Positions 22,896 to 33,661 of a stretch of DNA of 64,000 nt are shown one piece after another. The stretch is taken from positions 27,503,001 to 27,567,000 of the forward strand of contig NC_057847.1 of assembly GCF_910594005.1 (NCBI RefSeq), in the 5' to 3' direction. The translations under genes were made by a program, and so were the position numbers. Origin of the DNA: Cervus elaphus. Taxonomy: Eukaryota; Chordata; Mammalia; Artiodactyla; Cervidae. The notes beneath the pieces were generated by a model. The model worked only from the letters and a program-made list of their open reading frames with translations, had not been told where the DNA came from and ran no database searches. Positions within the stretch are counted from its first letter, which is position 1; each line of letters begins with the position of its first letter.

Positions 22896-23149
22896 AGAAT
22901 CATAAAGATCTGTCAGGACCAGAAAACAAAATCAAGTAATTGTTCAGTGAAAGAGTGCTAAATGATCAAGTGAGTCTCCTATTATCCTGTTAGTTTCATC
23001 CAGAAAATAAATATGTCTTAAAAGCATTGCCTGGGATTGTTATAAGATAAAACAAAAGTAACTTACAGGCCCTAGATGATAAACTCCTTAAAACATGTTG
23101 ATGATATGAAGAAATGTCCTTCCTCCCAAGGAAAGGAGCTTAAGGAGCA

Positions 23150-23334
23150 CATTCATTCATTCAGTCATTGTACAAATGTTTATTTAGTATATACTGTGTT
23201 TCAGGCACCAATTAAGTGAAGAGAATACAGCAGTGAATAAAAAAAGACAAAAACCCCTGCCCTCAGGGAGCTTATACTCTATGGGAGAAAGAGAGATAAT
23301 AAATAAGTAAAAGTGCAGAGAAAATGAAGGTGCC
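23150..23334 (-). mobile_element. L2 LINE 3' end, left half, antisense
   Basis: CATTCATTCATTCAGTCATT, AGGCACCAATTAAGTG and CCCCTGCCCTCAGGGAGCTT are the antisense L2 terminus in order. It continues after the L1 insertion, at 24600-24760. Confidence 0.78.
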
Positions 23335-24587
23335 GACAAATAACAAATGTTGGTGACAATGTGGAGAAAAGGGAACCCTCATCCACTGGGAAGGGGATGT
23401 TAATCGGTGCATCCACTGTGGAAGACAGTACAGAGGTTTCTCAAAAAACTAGGACAGAACTACCATGAAAGTGAAGTAAAAGTGTTAGTTGCTCAGTCAT
23501 GTCTGATTTTTTTGTAGCCCCACGGACTATAGCCCGCCAGGCTCTCTGTCCATGGAATTCTCCAGGCAAGAATTCTGGAGTGGGTAGCCAATTCCTTCTC
23601 TAGGGGCTCTTCCTGACCCAGGGATTGAACCTGGGTCTACAGAACTACCACATGACCCAATAAATCCACTCCTGGGTATATACCCCCAAAACCCCTACTA
23701 ACTCAAAAAGGTACATGCACCCCAATGTTCATAGTGGCATTATTTACAATAGCCAAGATACAGGAGAAATGTAAGTGTCCATCAACAGATGAATGGATAA
23801 AGAAGATGAGGTACATATATACAACAACAGAATACTATATTTAGCCATTAAAAATGCAATTTTGCCATTTGTGGCAACATAGATGGACTTGGAAGAGATT
23901 ATGCTAAGTGAAACAAGTCAGAGAAAGACAAATAGATATGATGTCTCTGATAAGTAGAATCTAAAAAATATAGCAAGCTAGTGAATATAACAAAAAAGAC
24001 ACAGATTCACAGATACAGAGAACAAACCAGAGCTTACCAGTGGGGAGAGGGGTGGTTGGGGCAAATAGGAGTAGAGAGAAAACAGGTTATTATGGAATTA
24101 AATGAAATCTTGTGTATGAAACTGTTGAAAATTGTAAAGTACTATAGAATTTTAAGAATCTTTTTTTTTTTTAAATGCCACCATCTAGGTGGTGCTGTTA
24201 AAATCTCTGCAACTAGAGAATATTATGCTTAGTGAAATAAGTCAGATAAAGACAAATTCTGAATAGTATCAGTTATTTGTGGAATCTAAAAAACAATACA
24301 AATGAATGTATATGCAAAACAGAAACAGAGATACAGACTCAGATATAGAAGACAAGCCTGTGGTTATCAAAGGGAGAGGGAATGGAGGAGAAGCAAAATT
24401 ACGAGCATGGGATTAAGAGATACAAACTACTATGTGTAAAATACATAAGCAACAAGGAAATACAGTATAGCACAAGGAATTATAGCCATTATCTTACAGT
24501 AACTTTCAATGGAGTATAATGTAAAACTACTAAATCACAATGCTGTATACCTGAAACTAATATTATAAATCAACTACCATTTTTTTT
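23335..24587 (+). mobile_element. L1M-type insertion with two 3' ends, 12-bp TSD
   Basis: Plus-strand L1 ORF2 C-terminal sequence and 3' UTR (23335-24165, interrupted by a SINE) is followed, after a T-run at 24162-24173 and about 50 bp, by a second L1 3' end (24223-24580). Both copies share the GCT(A/T)AGTGAAA(C/T)AAGTCAG landmark. AATGAAGGTGCC at 23323-23334 and AATGGAGGTGCC at 24588-24599 bracket the whole block with one mismatch. No coding potential remains. Confidence 0.82.
23466..23638 (-). mobile_element. Bov-tA SINE nested in the L1, exact 12-bp TSD
   Basis: Antisense tail TTGCTCAGTCATGTCTGA and inner part to GGGATTGAACCTGGGTCT; the tRNA head is truncated. ACAGAACTACCA at 23454-23465 and 23639-23650 is exact. 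L1 sequence resumes without loss, so this SINE is younger than the L1. Confidence 0.94.
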
Positions 24588-24599
24588 AATGGAGGTGCC

Positions 24600-24760
24600 A
24601 GGGAGTTAGGAAGTATGGAACTCTTTATAGCAATGACATTTGAACAAAGACCCAAGAACATGATGGAACAAATATATAGAAGCTGGGAGAGAGCGTCTCA
24701 AAGAACGAGTCTGGAAAATCAACATCAATATTTAATCAAGTCCAAGATGACCCTTTAGGT
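24600..24760 (-). mobile_element. L2 LINE 3' region, right half, antisense
   Basis: CAATGACATTTGAACAAAGACC and the neighbouring AGCTGGGAGAGAGCGTC fit the antisense L2 that begins at 23150, split by the L1 block. Strongly diverged. Confidence 0.6.
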
Positions 24761-24774
24761 GTGAATCTCACAAA

Positions 24775-24985
24775 TTTCCCTGGTGGTTCAGCAGTAAAGA
24801 ATCCACCTGCAATGCAGAAGATGCGGGTTCGATCCCTGGGTCAGGAAGATCCCCTGGAGAAGGAAATGACAACCCACTCCAGTATTCTTGTCTGGGAAAT
24901 CCCACAGACAGAAGAGCTTGGCAGGCTACAGTTTATGTGGTCACAAGAGTTGGACACGACTTAGTGACTAAACCACCACACCACC
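24775..24985 (+). mobile_element. Bov-tA SINE
   Basis: Head TTTCCCTGGTGGTTCAGCAG, GGTTCGATCCCTGGGTCAGG, tail GACACGACTTAGTGAC with ACC-rich end. CTCACAAA at 24767-24774 and CTCACGAA at 24986-24993 may be a decayed TSD. Confidence 0.92.
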
Positions 24986-24993
24986 CTCACGAA

Positions 24994-26769
24994 CTCTGTG
25001 AAAGACATTCATGTTTCTTCTCCATGCTCAGAGGCAGATAGCCCTGGAAGGGAGAGACTGGAATGTGTGGGGTGGATCTCACCCTGCTGTCTCTAGGTTC
25101 ATACTGGCCACACGTGTCTTCACTAAGTTCCAAGCCCATGTGTCCCTCTCTGTCCCACTCTTGCTTCCATCTCATTCATCTTTTTTTGTTTTAAGCAGCA
25201 AGGACAGATTTTAATTATGAATATACTATCACAACAGGAAAAAGAGTCCCATGTGAACTGAGCCAAACAACTGTAGAAGTGACTGGGCTTTTTTTTTCTT
25301 TTCTGTTGAGATATAATTCCTTTTTCTTTTTAAAGAAAAGCCACAGCCAAATTTTAATTTTTGCTTTTGGGTGGAAAGGTGATACTTTGGATCAGGGAAG
25401 GAAAAAGTTTTAAACAGAATGCACAAAATTGAGAGCTTCTGAACATAACTGTCTTAAAGTAATCTCTTGAGATCTATTAACTGAATAGACAGAAAGGAAA
25501 TTAAGGTTGGGAAGGTGGAGCTGGATGCAGTTTCCCATGTCTTTTTATATATTCTAGATGGACTAGTTTGGCTAGTAAAAGTCAAATGCTGTAAGGTTAT
25601 TGCCTTTCAAGTCAATCCTAAGAAAACACAATCATAACTGGTGTGTTCCAGATGTGGTAGACAAGAGGAAGAAGCTGGGGAAGGGCGGCTCTATTTTTTG
25701 GATTCTGACCTGTTTGTAATCTGTTGTTACGGGTTCTTCAGATTTGAATGAGTCTCTGGGCTCAACACTCTGAATCACAGGTTTCTAGGTTCCCCTAGGG
25801 AAATAGCCTTATTTCTTGTGATGCTATTTGCCTCGTAACTTATAATTTTATTTGTTCTAGTAAGCAGCTGAAGTTCAGCACGTTTTTATTCATTTTGTAC
25901 AATAGGCACTAAATGACTCTGAATGCCAGGCACCTAATCAGTTTAAGAAAACCTTCATGCTGGCCAAAAATGTATGCTTTTCTGATATGCTGAATTTACC
26001 CATGATCAGATTTAAAGGAGAAAGTCAGTTTCTTCTCTAACTTATCTCAGGGAACGAGGTGAAGCAGCCCAGGGCTTTCAGCGAGGGTCCTTCCTCATAT
26101 GAGGTCTTATCAGATGTCCTCACCATCACCACTTGGTCTTTTATACAGGGGCTGAAAGTAGGGAGAAAAGGTGAAATTACAGAGGATTAAAATGAAAATC
26201 CAATTTAGAGATCAGCTGATTCATGGTCAAATTTTGTTGTTGTTGTTGTTTAGCAGCAAAGTTATATCTTGTTAAGCCAAAGCTAGGCTCAGTTCTCAAG
26301 CAGGCTGGATGCCAACTGAAGCAGAATCACCATCTATACTGACTCTACTGAGATGCTAAACCTTTAGTCACCTTCCAGATGAAAGTCAGATTCTAACTAC
26401 AAACTGTTCAATTCAGGTAACCAGATCACCTGGGACTGGCTTAAGTAGCTTCAACTCTTGCCTTGATCATACCCTGAGGTTGCGCTTAGCAGTTTGTCAT
26501 GTCAGAAAAAACAGATCCAAGGCCACAAACATTAGTGACATCAATATTTCAATGAAGATTTCACAAGAAGACAAAAAAAGATTTCCATCTTATACCACAC
26601 ACTGAAACCTTTATGAAAGTCTTTTTTAAACAACTGTAATTTTTCTCAAAAATTCTCTCAGTAAGTCACCATTTCACTTTCCTCTCACTCTCTCTTCCCC
26701 AATATAGCTTCTCCAGAGGAAATCAGCTCTGATACTCTGTTTGCATATTCCACTTAGCAAAATAAACTC
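24994..26769. other. No gene seen; unique-looking DNA with a short (TTG)n
   Basis: Only short random frames are present. A TTG repeat lies at about 26233-26252. No family recognised otherwise. Confidence 0.6.
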
Positions 26770-27175
26770 ACGGTGATAGAGTCGTATGATGAAATATTAC
26801 TCAGTCATTAAAAAAAGAATGAAATACTGATACAAGCTACAACATGGATAAATCTTGAAAACATTATGCTGAGTGGAAAATAAAACAAACATGAAAGTCC
26901 ATCAATGGTATGGTTCCACTTACACAAAATATACAGAATAGGTAGATCCATAGAGACAGAAAGAGGATTGGTGGTTGCCAGCAGCTGAGGGAAGAGGGGA
27001 ATGATCACTTAATAAATAGAAGTCTTCATTTTAGGGTGAAAGTGTGTTGGAACTAGATAGAGGTGGTGACTGTACAACACTGTGGATGCACTAAGTACTC
27101 TTGAATTCTTCAATTTAATATAGTTAATTTTATGTTATATGAACTTCATCTCAATAAAAATAATGAAATAAAACC
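26770..27175 (+). mobile_element. Old L1M-type 3' end
   Basis: ATGATGAAATATTACTCAGTC, then GCTACAACATGGATAAATC, then GGTGGTTGCCAGCAGCTGAG and ATGAACTTCATCTCAATAAA are L1 3'-end landmarks in order, with AATAAA-rich end. Confidence 0.85.
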
Positions 27176-27869
27176 ATGGCAGTCAGTTCCCCCAACACTT
27201 GTTCACCAAACATCTCTAGTACTCGACCCTGTCTCTTGTCTCCCCACTCTAGAGATTTTAATTTATGAAACCATAGTCTCAACAAAACTGTTGAGCTGAG
27301 ACTTCCCAGTGACTGAGAAAATAAGATTTTGCTTCTCCCATTCACCCAAGAAAGTATCGTAGACAGAGGATGTCCACACAGAGTAGGCTCTATTGAAACC
27401 CCCTTGGGCTGGACCACGAGGCTGTAAGGGATTTGCCCAGATCTAGGAAAGGAAGTAAGGAATGAGCCAGTCCACACAAGGATGAGTCCCTTCTGTGGGG
27501 AAGCCATGAATCGAGCCTCAGGACTGGAGAATTGGGCTTATCTTGAGCCATCAACTCAGCCAAGGGCTCCTGCCACGCTGGGTGAGGTAGTGAGAGAAAG
27601 GTCTGGAATGGGCCACTAAGCCACACCTCAGCCAAACCACAATAGGTATTCTACACACTCATCTGTTTCTATGATTTTGTGTTTTGCTTTATCTTATTTT
27701 GCTCCTTAAAAAGCTTCTTTTGAAAATTTTTAATGTTTTTCTCAGATTTATGTCATACTGCCTACCTTTGGCTATTTTACTGCTGATGACAGATTCCACA
27801 GAGCAGCTGGCACTGTTCCATTCCTTGATCAGAATGTATGAAGGGCAGGGGTGGTGGTGAAAAGTGCTA
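27176..27869. other. No gene seen
   Basis: Two overlapping minus-strand frames (27151-27507 and 27390-27635) in different registers show no recognisable domain. Confidence 0.55.
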
Positions 27870-27955
27870 ATAACACCATCTCAGATTGTATAGTATGTCC
27901 CCATATTTTATCACATTTAACCCTACAACACTTTAAAACAAATATTGTTTTCTTA
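27870..27955 (+). mobile_element. Probable MIR fragment
   Basis: TATTTTATCACATTTAACCC followed by CAACACTTTAAAACAAA and TTGTTTTCTTATCC resembles the MIR core, cut by the L1 that begins at about 27956. Confidence 0.5.
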
Positions 27956-28580
27956 TCCAACATATATAAACAGCTCATACAACTCAACATCAAAAAGTCA
28001 AACAACCCAATTTAAAAATGGGCAGAAGAGCTGAATACACATTTTTCCAAAGAGGCAGGTGGTCAACAGGCACGTGAAAAGATGCTCAACATCACTAATT
28101 ATCAGGAAAATTGAAATCAAAACCACATGAGACATCACCTCACACCTTCAGAAAGGCTATTATCAAAAAGAACACAAATAACAAATGTTGGCAAGGATGT
28201 GGAGAAAAGGGAACCCTTGTATACTGTTGGTGGAAATGTACATTGGTACAGCCACTAAGGAAAATAGCATAGAGGTTTCTCAGAAAACTAAAAATAGAAC
28301 TACTATATGACCCAGTAATTCCACTCTACATTATATACCAAAAAAACCCATAAACACTAATTCAAAAAGATATATGCACCCCAACATTCATAGCAGCATT
28401 ATTTACAATTGCCAAGGTATGGAAGCAACCAACCTAAGTGTCCATCAACAGATGAATGGATAAAGAAGAAATATGCAATACACACACATACACAATGGAA
28501 TACTACTCAGTCATAGAAAAGAACAACATTTTGCCATCTGCAGCAACATGGATGGATTTGGAGGCTATTATGCTAAGTGA

Positions 28581-29053
28581 GACATTACTTTGCCAACAAA
28601 GGTCTGTCTGGTCAAGGCTATGGTTTTACCAGTGGTCATGTATGGATGTGAGAGTTGGACTGTGAAGAAAGCTGAGCGCCGAAAAATTGATGTTTTTGAA
28701 CTGTGGTGTTGGAGAAGACTCTTGAGAGTCCCTTGGACTTCAAGGAGATCCAACCAGTCCATCCTGAAGGAGATAAGTCCTGGGTGTTCATTGGAAGGAT
28801 TGATGCTGAAGCTGAAACTCCAATACTTTGGCCACCTCATGCGAAGAGTTGACTTGTTGGAAAAGACCCTGATGCTGGGAGGGATTGGGGGCAGGAGGAG
28901 AAGGGGACGACAGAGGATGAGATGGCTGGATGGCATCACTGACTCGATGGGCATGAGTTTGAGTAAACTCCGGGAGTTTGTGATGGACAGGGAGGCCTGG
29001 CGTGCTGCGATTCATGGGGTCACAAAGAGTCGGACACGACTGAGCGACTGAAC
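28581..29053 (+). pseudogene. BovB ORF2 C-terminal end, open to native stop
   Basis: Reading from the truncation, the frame is open through [20 protein letters not shown], then [40 protein letters not shown] and [18 protein letters not shown], where BovB ORF2 normally ends. In the family this segment follows the RT domain. The copy lacks endonuclease, RT core and promoter, so it cannot move by itself. The apparent methionine at 28590 is just the first ATG after the truncation. Confidence 0.92.
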
Positions 29054-29065
29054 TGAACTGAACTG
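28581..29065 (+). mobile_element. Young-looking 5'-truncated BovB LINE, exact 11-bp TSD
   Basis: ATGCTAAGTGA at 28570-28580 and 29066-29076 brackets the insertion; those bases are part of the host L1. The right end is the BovB terminus with ACTGAACTGAACTGA repeats. The inserted ORF2 end is uninterrupted to its natural stop, which suggests a recent insertion. Confidence 0.95.
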
Positions 29066-29350
29066 ATGCTAAGTGAAATAAGTCAGACAAAGACAAATAC
29101 TCTATGATATCATGGATATGTAGAATCCTAAAAAATACAACAAACTAGTGAATATAACAAAAAGAAACAGATTCACAGATATAGAGAATAAACTATGATT
29201 ACCAGTGGCAGGACAGGAGCAATCTAAAGGTGGGGGAGTAGAAGGTACAAACAATTAAGTTTGGCCATAAGGATGTATTATACAACACAAGGAATGTTGC
29301 CAACATTTTGTAATAACTGAAATGAAATATAACCTTTAAAAACTGTATAA

Positions 29351-29896
29351 AGATATACATGGAAGAAAAACAAGTAACTTAAAAAATAGGAAACAACAAC
29401 AAGAAGACATGAACTGTATGCTCTGTGCTTTGGGCAAGCAGGCCTCTTAGACAGTTAGATGTATACTTCAGGAAGAATTTTAGTGAACCTAGATTCTTGC
29501 ATTCCCATACATAGAAAGGAACTAAAATCATTAACTTGAGATATCTGTTCCTTGTGACTAGCAGTAATCTTTAACCATGAGGTATGCTTGACTGCACATA
29601 CTCCCTAGCCAAGAAAAAAAAAATAAAATTCACATATAAACTGGCTTCTCACCTCCCTCTTTTGAATAGTTCTCTCAGAGCTATGCAGAGGCTGTTTCCC
29701 AGATTATAGTTTCCAACATGACCCCAACTAAAACTCACAGCGAAAAATAAACCAATTTCCAATGTATACATAAAAATTATTCTCATTTTAGAAGTGAGGA
29801 AAATAAATTTAGATTTAGAGAAATAAAATGACCCACAGATGCTAGGTAAAATCCAGGGACAGTGGGTTTGATAATGAGGTGAAACATCAAAGGGGG
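29351..29896. other. No gene seen
   Basis: Short random frames only. No family recognised. Confidence 0.55.
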
Positions 29897-30270
29897 TGTT
29901 AGGAACTGAACCGTGTCCCCAACCAAAAAAAAGATACATGGGAGTCTTAACCTCAAGTACCTTATTTTGGGGATAGGGTCTTTACAAAGGTAATCAATTA
30001 AAGTGAAATCATTAAGGTAGCCTTAACCCAATATGACTGGTGTCCTTATGAAAAGGAAAAAACTGGTCAGAGACAAATACTCATAGAGGGTAGACATATA
30101 AGATGACAATCATCTAAAGGGCAAAGAGAGAAACCTGGAACTAATCCTTTCACAGCCCATGGGAGAAACTGACCCTGTGAACACCTTGATTTCAAATTTG
30201 AGACAATAAAATTTCTGTTGTTTAAGCCACTCAGTTTGTGATACTTTGTTATGGAAGCAAGCCAACACAT
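29897..30270 (+). mobile_element. ERVL-MaLR LTR (MLT1-like), sense
   Basis: AACTGAACCGTGTCCCCAAC start, GACTGGTGTCCTTATGAAAA, then AATAAA at 30205-30210 in the usual place followed by TTTCTGTTGTTTAAGCCACT. A solo LTR with no internal retroviral genes; not coding. Confidence 0.82.
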
Positions 30271-30720
30271 GTGGGAAGGAATTATGTGGAAGTGTGGATG
30301 TGGACTCCTTGCTAATGAGAACATCACTAAAGAAACTTCACAGTATACCAGTCACTCCATCCAGCTTTGGGCATTAGCTCATTGCGAGTTTGGAGTTTCC
30401 AGGTAAATGAAAGAGTCAGTGTCCTGGAAGCAGACTCTAGTATAAATGGCCCTGGAAGTCAGCTTCTATCAGCAAAGTGCTGAACATTATGGGCACTAGA
30501 CTAGAAATATGAGATACAAAAAGAAGGGTACCGGTAGAGGTGGCCAGCATGAGAAGGCATCTTGCCCCCTTCCTTGTGCTTCCACCCATCCCTCACTCTA
30601 TTTGGAGTCACTTTCCAAATAAGCTAGCATGAACTTAGCTACTCTTAGTTGAGCTGTGTTATACATATAAAAACAGCACCACCTTTCAAAGTTTGAAAAA
30701 AGAACATAAAGTACCTTCTC
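30271..30720. other. No gene seen
   Basis: Nothing recognised between the two LTRs. Confidence 0.5.
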
Positions 30721-31118
30721 ATATTTGTTTCCTAGCACCACTGTAACAAATTACCACAGATTTGGTGGATTTAAACTTACTCTCTCACAGCTCTGGAGCC
30801 AGAAATCCAAAATTTAGGTATTCACAGAGCCACACTCCCTTAGAAGGTCAAGCATCCCTTGGCTTATGGCTCCACCCCGGATCTCTGCCTCTGGAGTCCA
30901 CAGCTTTCTCCTCTGTGGCTGTGTCTTCTCCTCCTCTGTAGAAGGACATTTGTCATTGGATTAAGGGCCCACCCAGATAATTTAAATGATGCTATTTCAA
31001 GATCCTTGATTTAATTACATCTGCAAAGATCCTTTTTCCAGATAAGGTCACATCCGCGGGCCCAGGGATAAGGACGTGAACCTAACTTTTGGGCAAGCAC
31101 CTTACAACCCACTACACA
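30721..31118 (-). mobile_element. ERVL-MaLR LTR (MLT1-like), antisense, diverged
   Basis: ACAAATTACCACAGATTTGG, CACAGCTCTGGAGCCAGAAA and TAATTACATCTGCAAAGATC are antisense MaLR LTR landmarks in order. It is more diverged than the next LTR. Confidence 0.78.
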
Positions 31119-31144
31119 CCTTCATTTTTACACTAGTGACATGG

Positions 31145-31562
31145 TGCATTAGTTTGCTAGCGCTGCCACAAGAAAGTATCACAGACTAGGGGGCTTAAAC
31201 AATAGAGCTTTATTTTCCTATAGTTCTGGAGGCTAGAGGTCGAGGATCAAAGTGCCAACAGAGTTTGTTTCCTCTGAGGCTTATCGCCTTGGTTCACAGA
31301 TGGCTGCCCTCTTGCCAACTCTACACATGGTCTTTTCTCTGTGCACATACACTCCTGACATCTCTGTTGGGTGTGCAAATCCCTTATTTTCATAAGGACA
31401 ACAGTCTGGTGTCCTTGATCACCCACCTTGACGATTAGGCCCACTTTGATGACCTCATTTTACCTTGATTACCTCTGTAAAGACCCTATCTCCAAACATG
31501 GTCAATTCTGAGGTTAGGGTTTCAACATGAATTTGAGGGAACACAATTCAGCCCATAATATA
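31145..31562 (-). mobile_element. ERVL-MaLR LTR (MLT1A/MST-like), antisense
   Basis: TTAGTTTGCTAGCGCTGCCA, AGTTCTGGAGGCTAGAGG, TGATTACCTCTGTAAAGACC and ACACAATTCAGCCCATAATA are in order. It lies 26 bp right of the previous antisense LTR, but the two are too different to be the two ends of one provirus. Confidence 0.85.
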
Positions 31563-32734
31563 TGGTGAAATAATATTTTGGTTGCTTTGGGTTAAATAAA
31601 ATATAGTCCAAAAATTTAATTTAAAAGGAAGTGTGGGGAACAACTTGGACAAACTTTGACTCCTCACAGATTTGCCCAGGGTCTACCTTTGTCTCCCCAC
31701 ACTGTACTCTCCTCCATCAACCCTGGCCAGAACAAGGGCTGTTAATGAAATTCTAGACTCTTGATTCTCTCAGTAGTTTGAGGAGCACATGGTGAAAGGA
31801 GACCAGGAAGAAGGTCCTAGCAGTAGTGTTACTGAGGGACTTTCAAGAACAGAAAGAAGAGATCTATTAAATCTGTTTGACTACCTGTTCCATACATGGA
31901 CCACCCCCTACACACGCGCGCGCACACACACCATCTCTGCAAGTCTTGAGCAGAATCCACCACACCTCTAAATATCTTGTTTCTTTAAAGAAATCAAGGA
32001 AAGGACCTGGCCAGTGTGAACCTGAGAGGACAGAGCAGCCACAGGGCTGGGATGTGGGTGAACCCGAGGTCAGCAGGAGGAGGAAAGTGGAACCGCAAAT
32101 GGCTATCAAAGTGCTGGGAGTCTGCAAAGATCTTTGGGAGGGCGTCCGACTTCCCACAGGATGTGTGATGAGGGCTTGAGCTAATTTTATTTCTATCTCA
32201 AAGGACGTGGTGATGTCAACTGACATCTGGGTTACACTTGTTATCAAGGAGTTGAAATGAAGACACAGGAGTTATGCTTATCAAATTTGTAGAGGACAGG
32301 AAGCTGAAAGGAACAGCAAATACATAATTAGAACCCCCAGGTCCCAACAAGCTAGATTACCAGCCTGAATTTAATAAGAGGAAACTTAATAAGAATGAAG
32401 GGAATGTCCTACACTTGAGATAATAGATAGATAGAAGATAAAAACCTATTGGTACAAAGCACTTGGAAAAGAGTCAGGGGTTTGACTTAGATGAGGGTAC
32501 CCCAAAAGCAGGTATAAAAGAAGAAACTTCAAGTAGAAAAGAAGTACACAAAGAAGGGGGCAGGCTATCAGTTTCTTTTTGGTTGGACCCCTGGAATGTC
32601 AATTTCTGGTCTGCCTTCTATACATTAAGAAGGAAGCAAACTGAAGAATGCACAAAAAATGAAAACCAGTGTGATCAGAGAACCCCAAACCACATAAGGC
32701 AGGAACAGTGCTGTGTAGCTGGAGAAACTATTGA
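31563..32734. other. No gene seen; small CA/CG simple repeat
   Basis: A short CACACGCGCGCGCACACACAC tract lies near 31912-31931 and a GATA-like tract near 32422-32440. Only random short frames otherwise. Confidence 0.55.
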
Positions 32735-32950
32735 GCCCAGGTGCAGCAACTCCTGAAGACTGCATGCCCTAGAACCCCTGCTCCACAACAGAAGAGGCCA
32801 CTGCAATGAGAAGCCAGCACCCCACAGCTAGAGTGGCCTCCACTCTCTGCACCTGGGGAGAGCCCACAAGCAGCAGTGAAGACCCAGAACAGCCAAAAAT
32901 AAATAAATAAATAAAAATGTTATTCATTTTTAAAATAAATAAAAAAGGCC
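32735..32950 (+). mobile_element. CHR-type SINE, 5' part lost
   Basis: GCAGCAACTCCTGAAGAC, CACTGCAATGAGAAGCC, AAGACCCAGAACAGCCAAAA and (AATA)n tail are the 3' half of the CHR family in order. The tRNA-like head is not seen. Confidence 0.82.
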
Positions 32951-33421
32951 TAGAAGTAGACTGTGGTTAAAGCCTCAGGATTTTTCTCATCTTTTCTGCC
33001 ACCATCTTCAGAGTTCTGGTTTCATCCTCCAACTGTTGCCTCAAGGTCCCGAGATGGCTGTTGAAGCTCTAACAACACAAATCAGCATTCAAAGCAATGG
33101 AGGAGTTCGATAATAAGGGGGCAACCAATGTAGCACAGAGGATCTTTTCCTTAATGGTGCTGTCCTTTTTCAGAAAAGGAAACAATTTCTCATACATGTA
33201 TCCCATTGGCCATACTGGGATATATAGTCAATTCTAACCATAAGGAAAACTGGAAAAGGAATACCTAGCTTTTCCAGCCTATATAGTGGGAGGCTGGCAA
33301 GGGGGAAGGGAATGATGTTTAGTAGCCCTCAGTAGTATCTGCCATGATAAAACTCAAGTGTAGATCAACTACCTGTAGATTGTCTCAGTGTTTTTAATGC
33401 AAATATGTCTAAATAAACACA
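32951..33421. other. No gene seen
   Basis: Nothing recognised. Confidence 0.5.
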
Positions 33422-33431
33422 TATACTCACA

Positions 33432-33651
33432 TAGAAAATGAAAGTGAAAGGTGAAAGTGTTAGTTGCTCAGTCATTTCCGACTCTTTGTGATCCCATGGA
33501 CTGTAGCCTCTGTCCGTAGAATTATCCAGACAAGAATACTGGGGTGGGGAGCCATTCCCTTCTCCAGGGGGCCATCCTAACCCAGGGATGGAACCTGGGT
33601 CTGCTGCATTGCAGGCAGATTCTTTACCATCTAAGTCACCAAGGAAATCCC
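33432..33651 (-). mobile_element. Bov-tA SINE, antisense, 10-bp TSD
   Basis: Antisense tail AGTTGCTCAGTCATTTCCGA and head TCACCAAGGAAATCCC. TATACTCACA at 33422-33431 and 33652-33661 is exact. Confidence 0.93.
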
Positions 33652-33661
33652 TATACTCACA

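Larger units (their letters stand above)
27956..29350 (+). mobile_element. L1M-type ORF2 end and 3' UTR, split by BovB
   Basis: Starts in the C-terminal part of ORF2 (CAACCCAATTTAAAAATGGG, CACGTGAAAAGATGCTCAAC), continues through GGAGAAAAGGGAACCCTTG and ATGGATGGATTTGGAGGC to 28580, and resumes at 29066 with GATGCTAAGTGAAATAAGTC to about 29350. Many stops; no usable frame. Confidence 0.9.

Noticed and set aside
30721..31562. Two adjacent antisense LTRs as the ends of one provirus
   Set aside because: They lie 26 bp apart with no internal region, and their sequences differ too much to be a pair.
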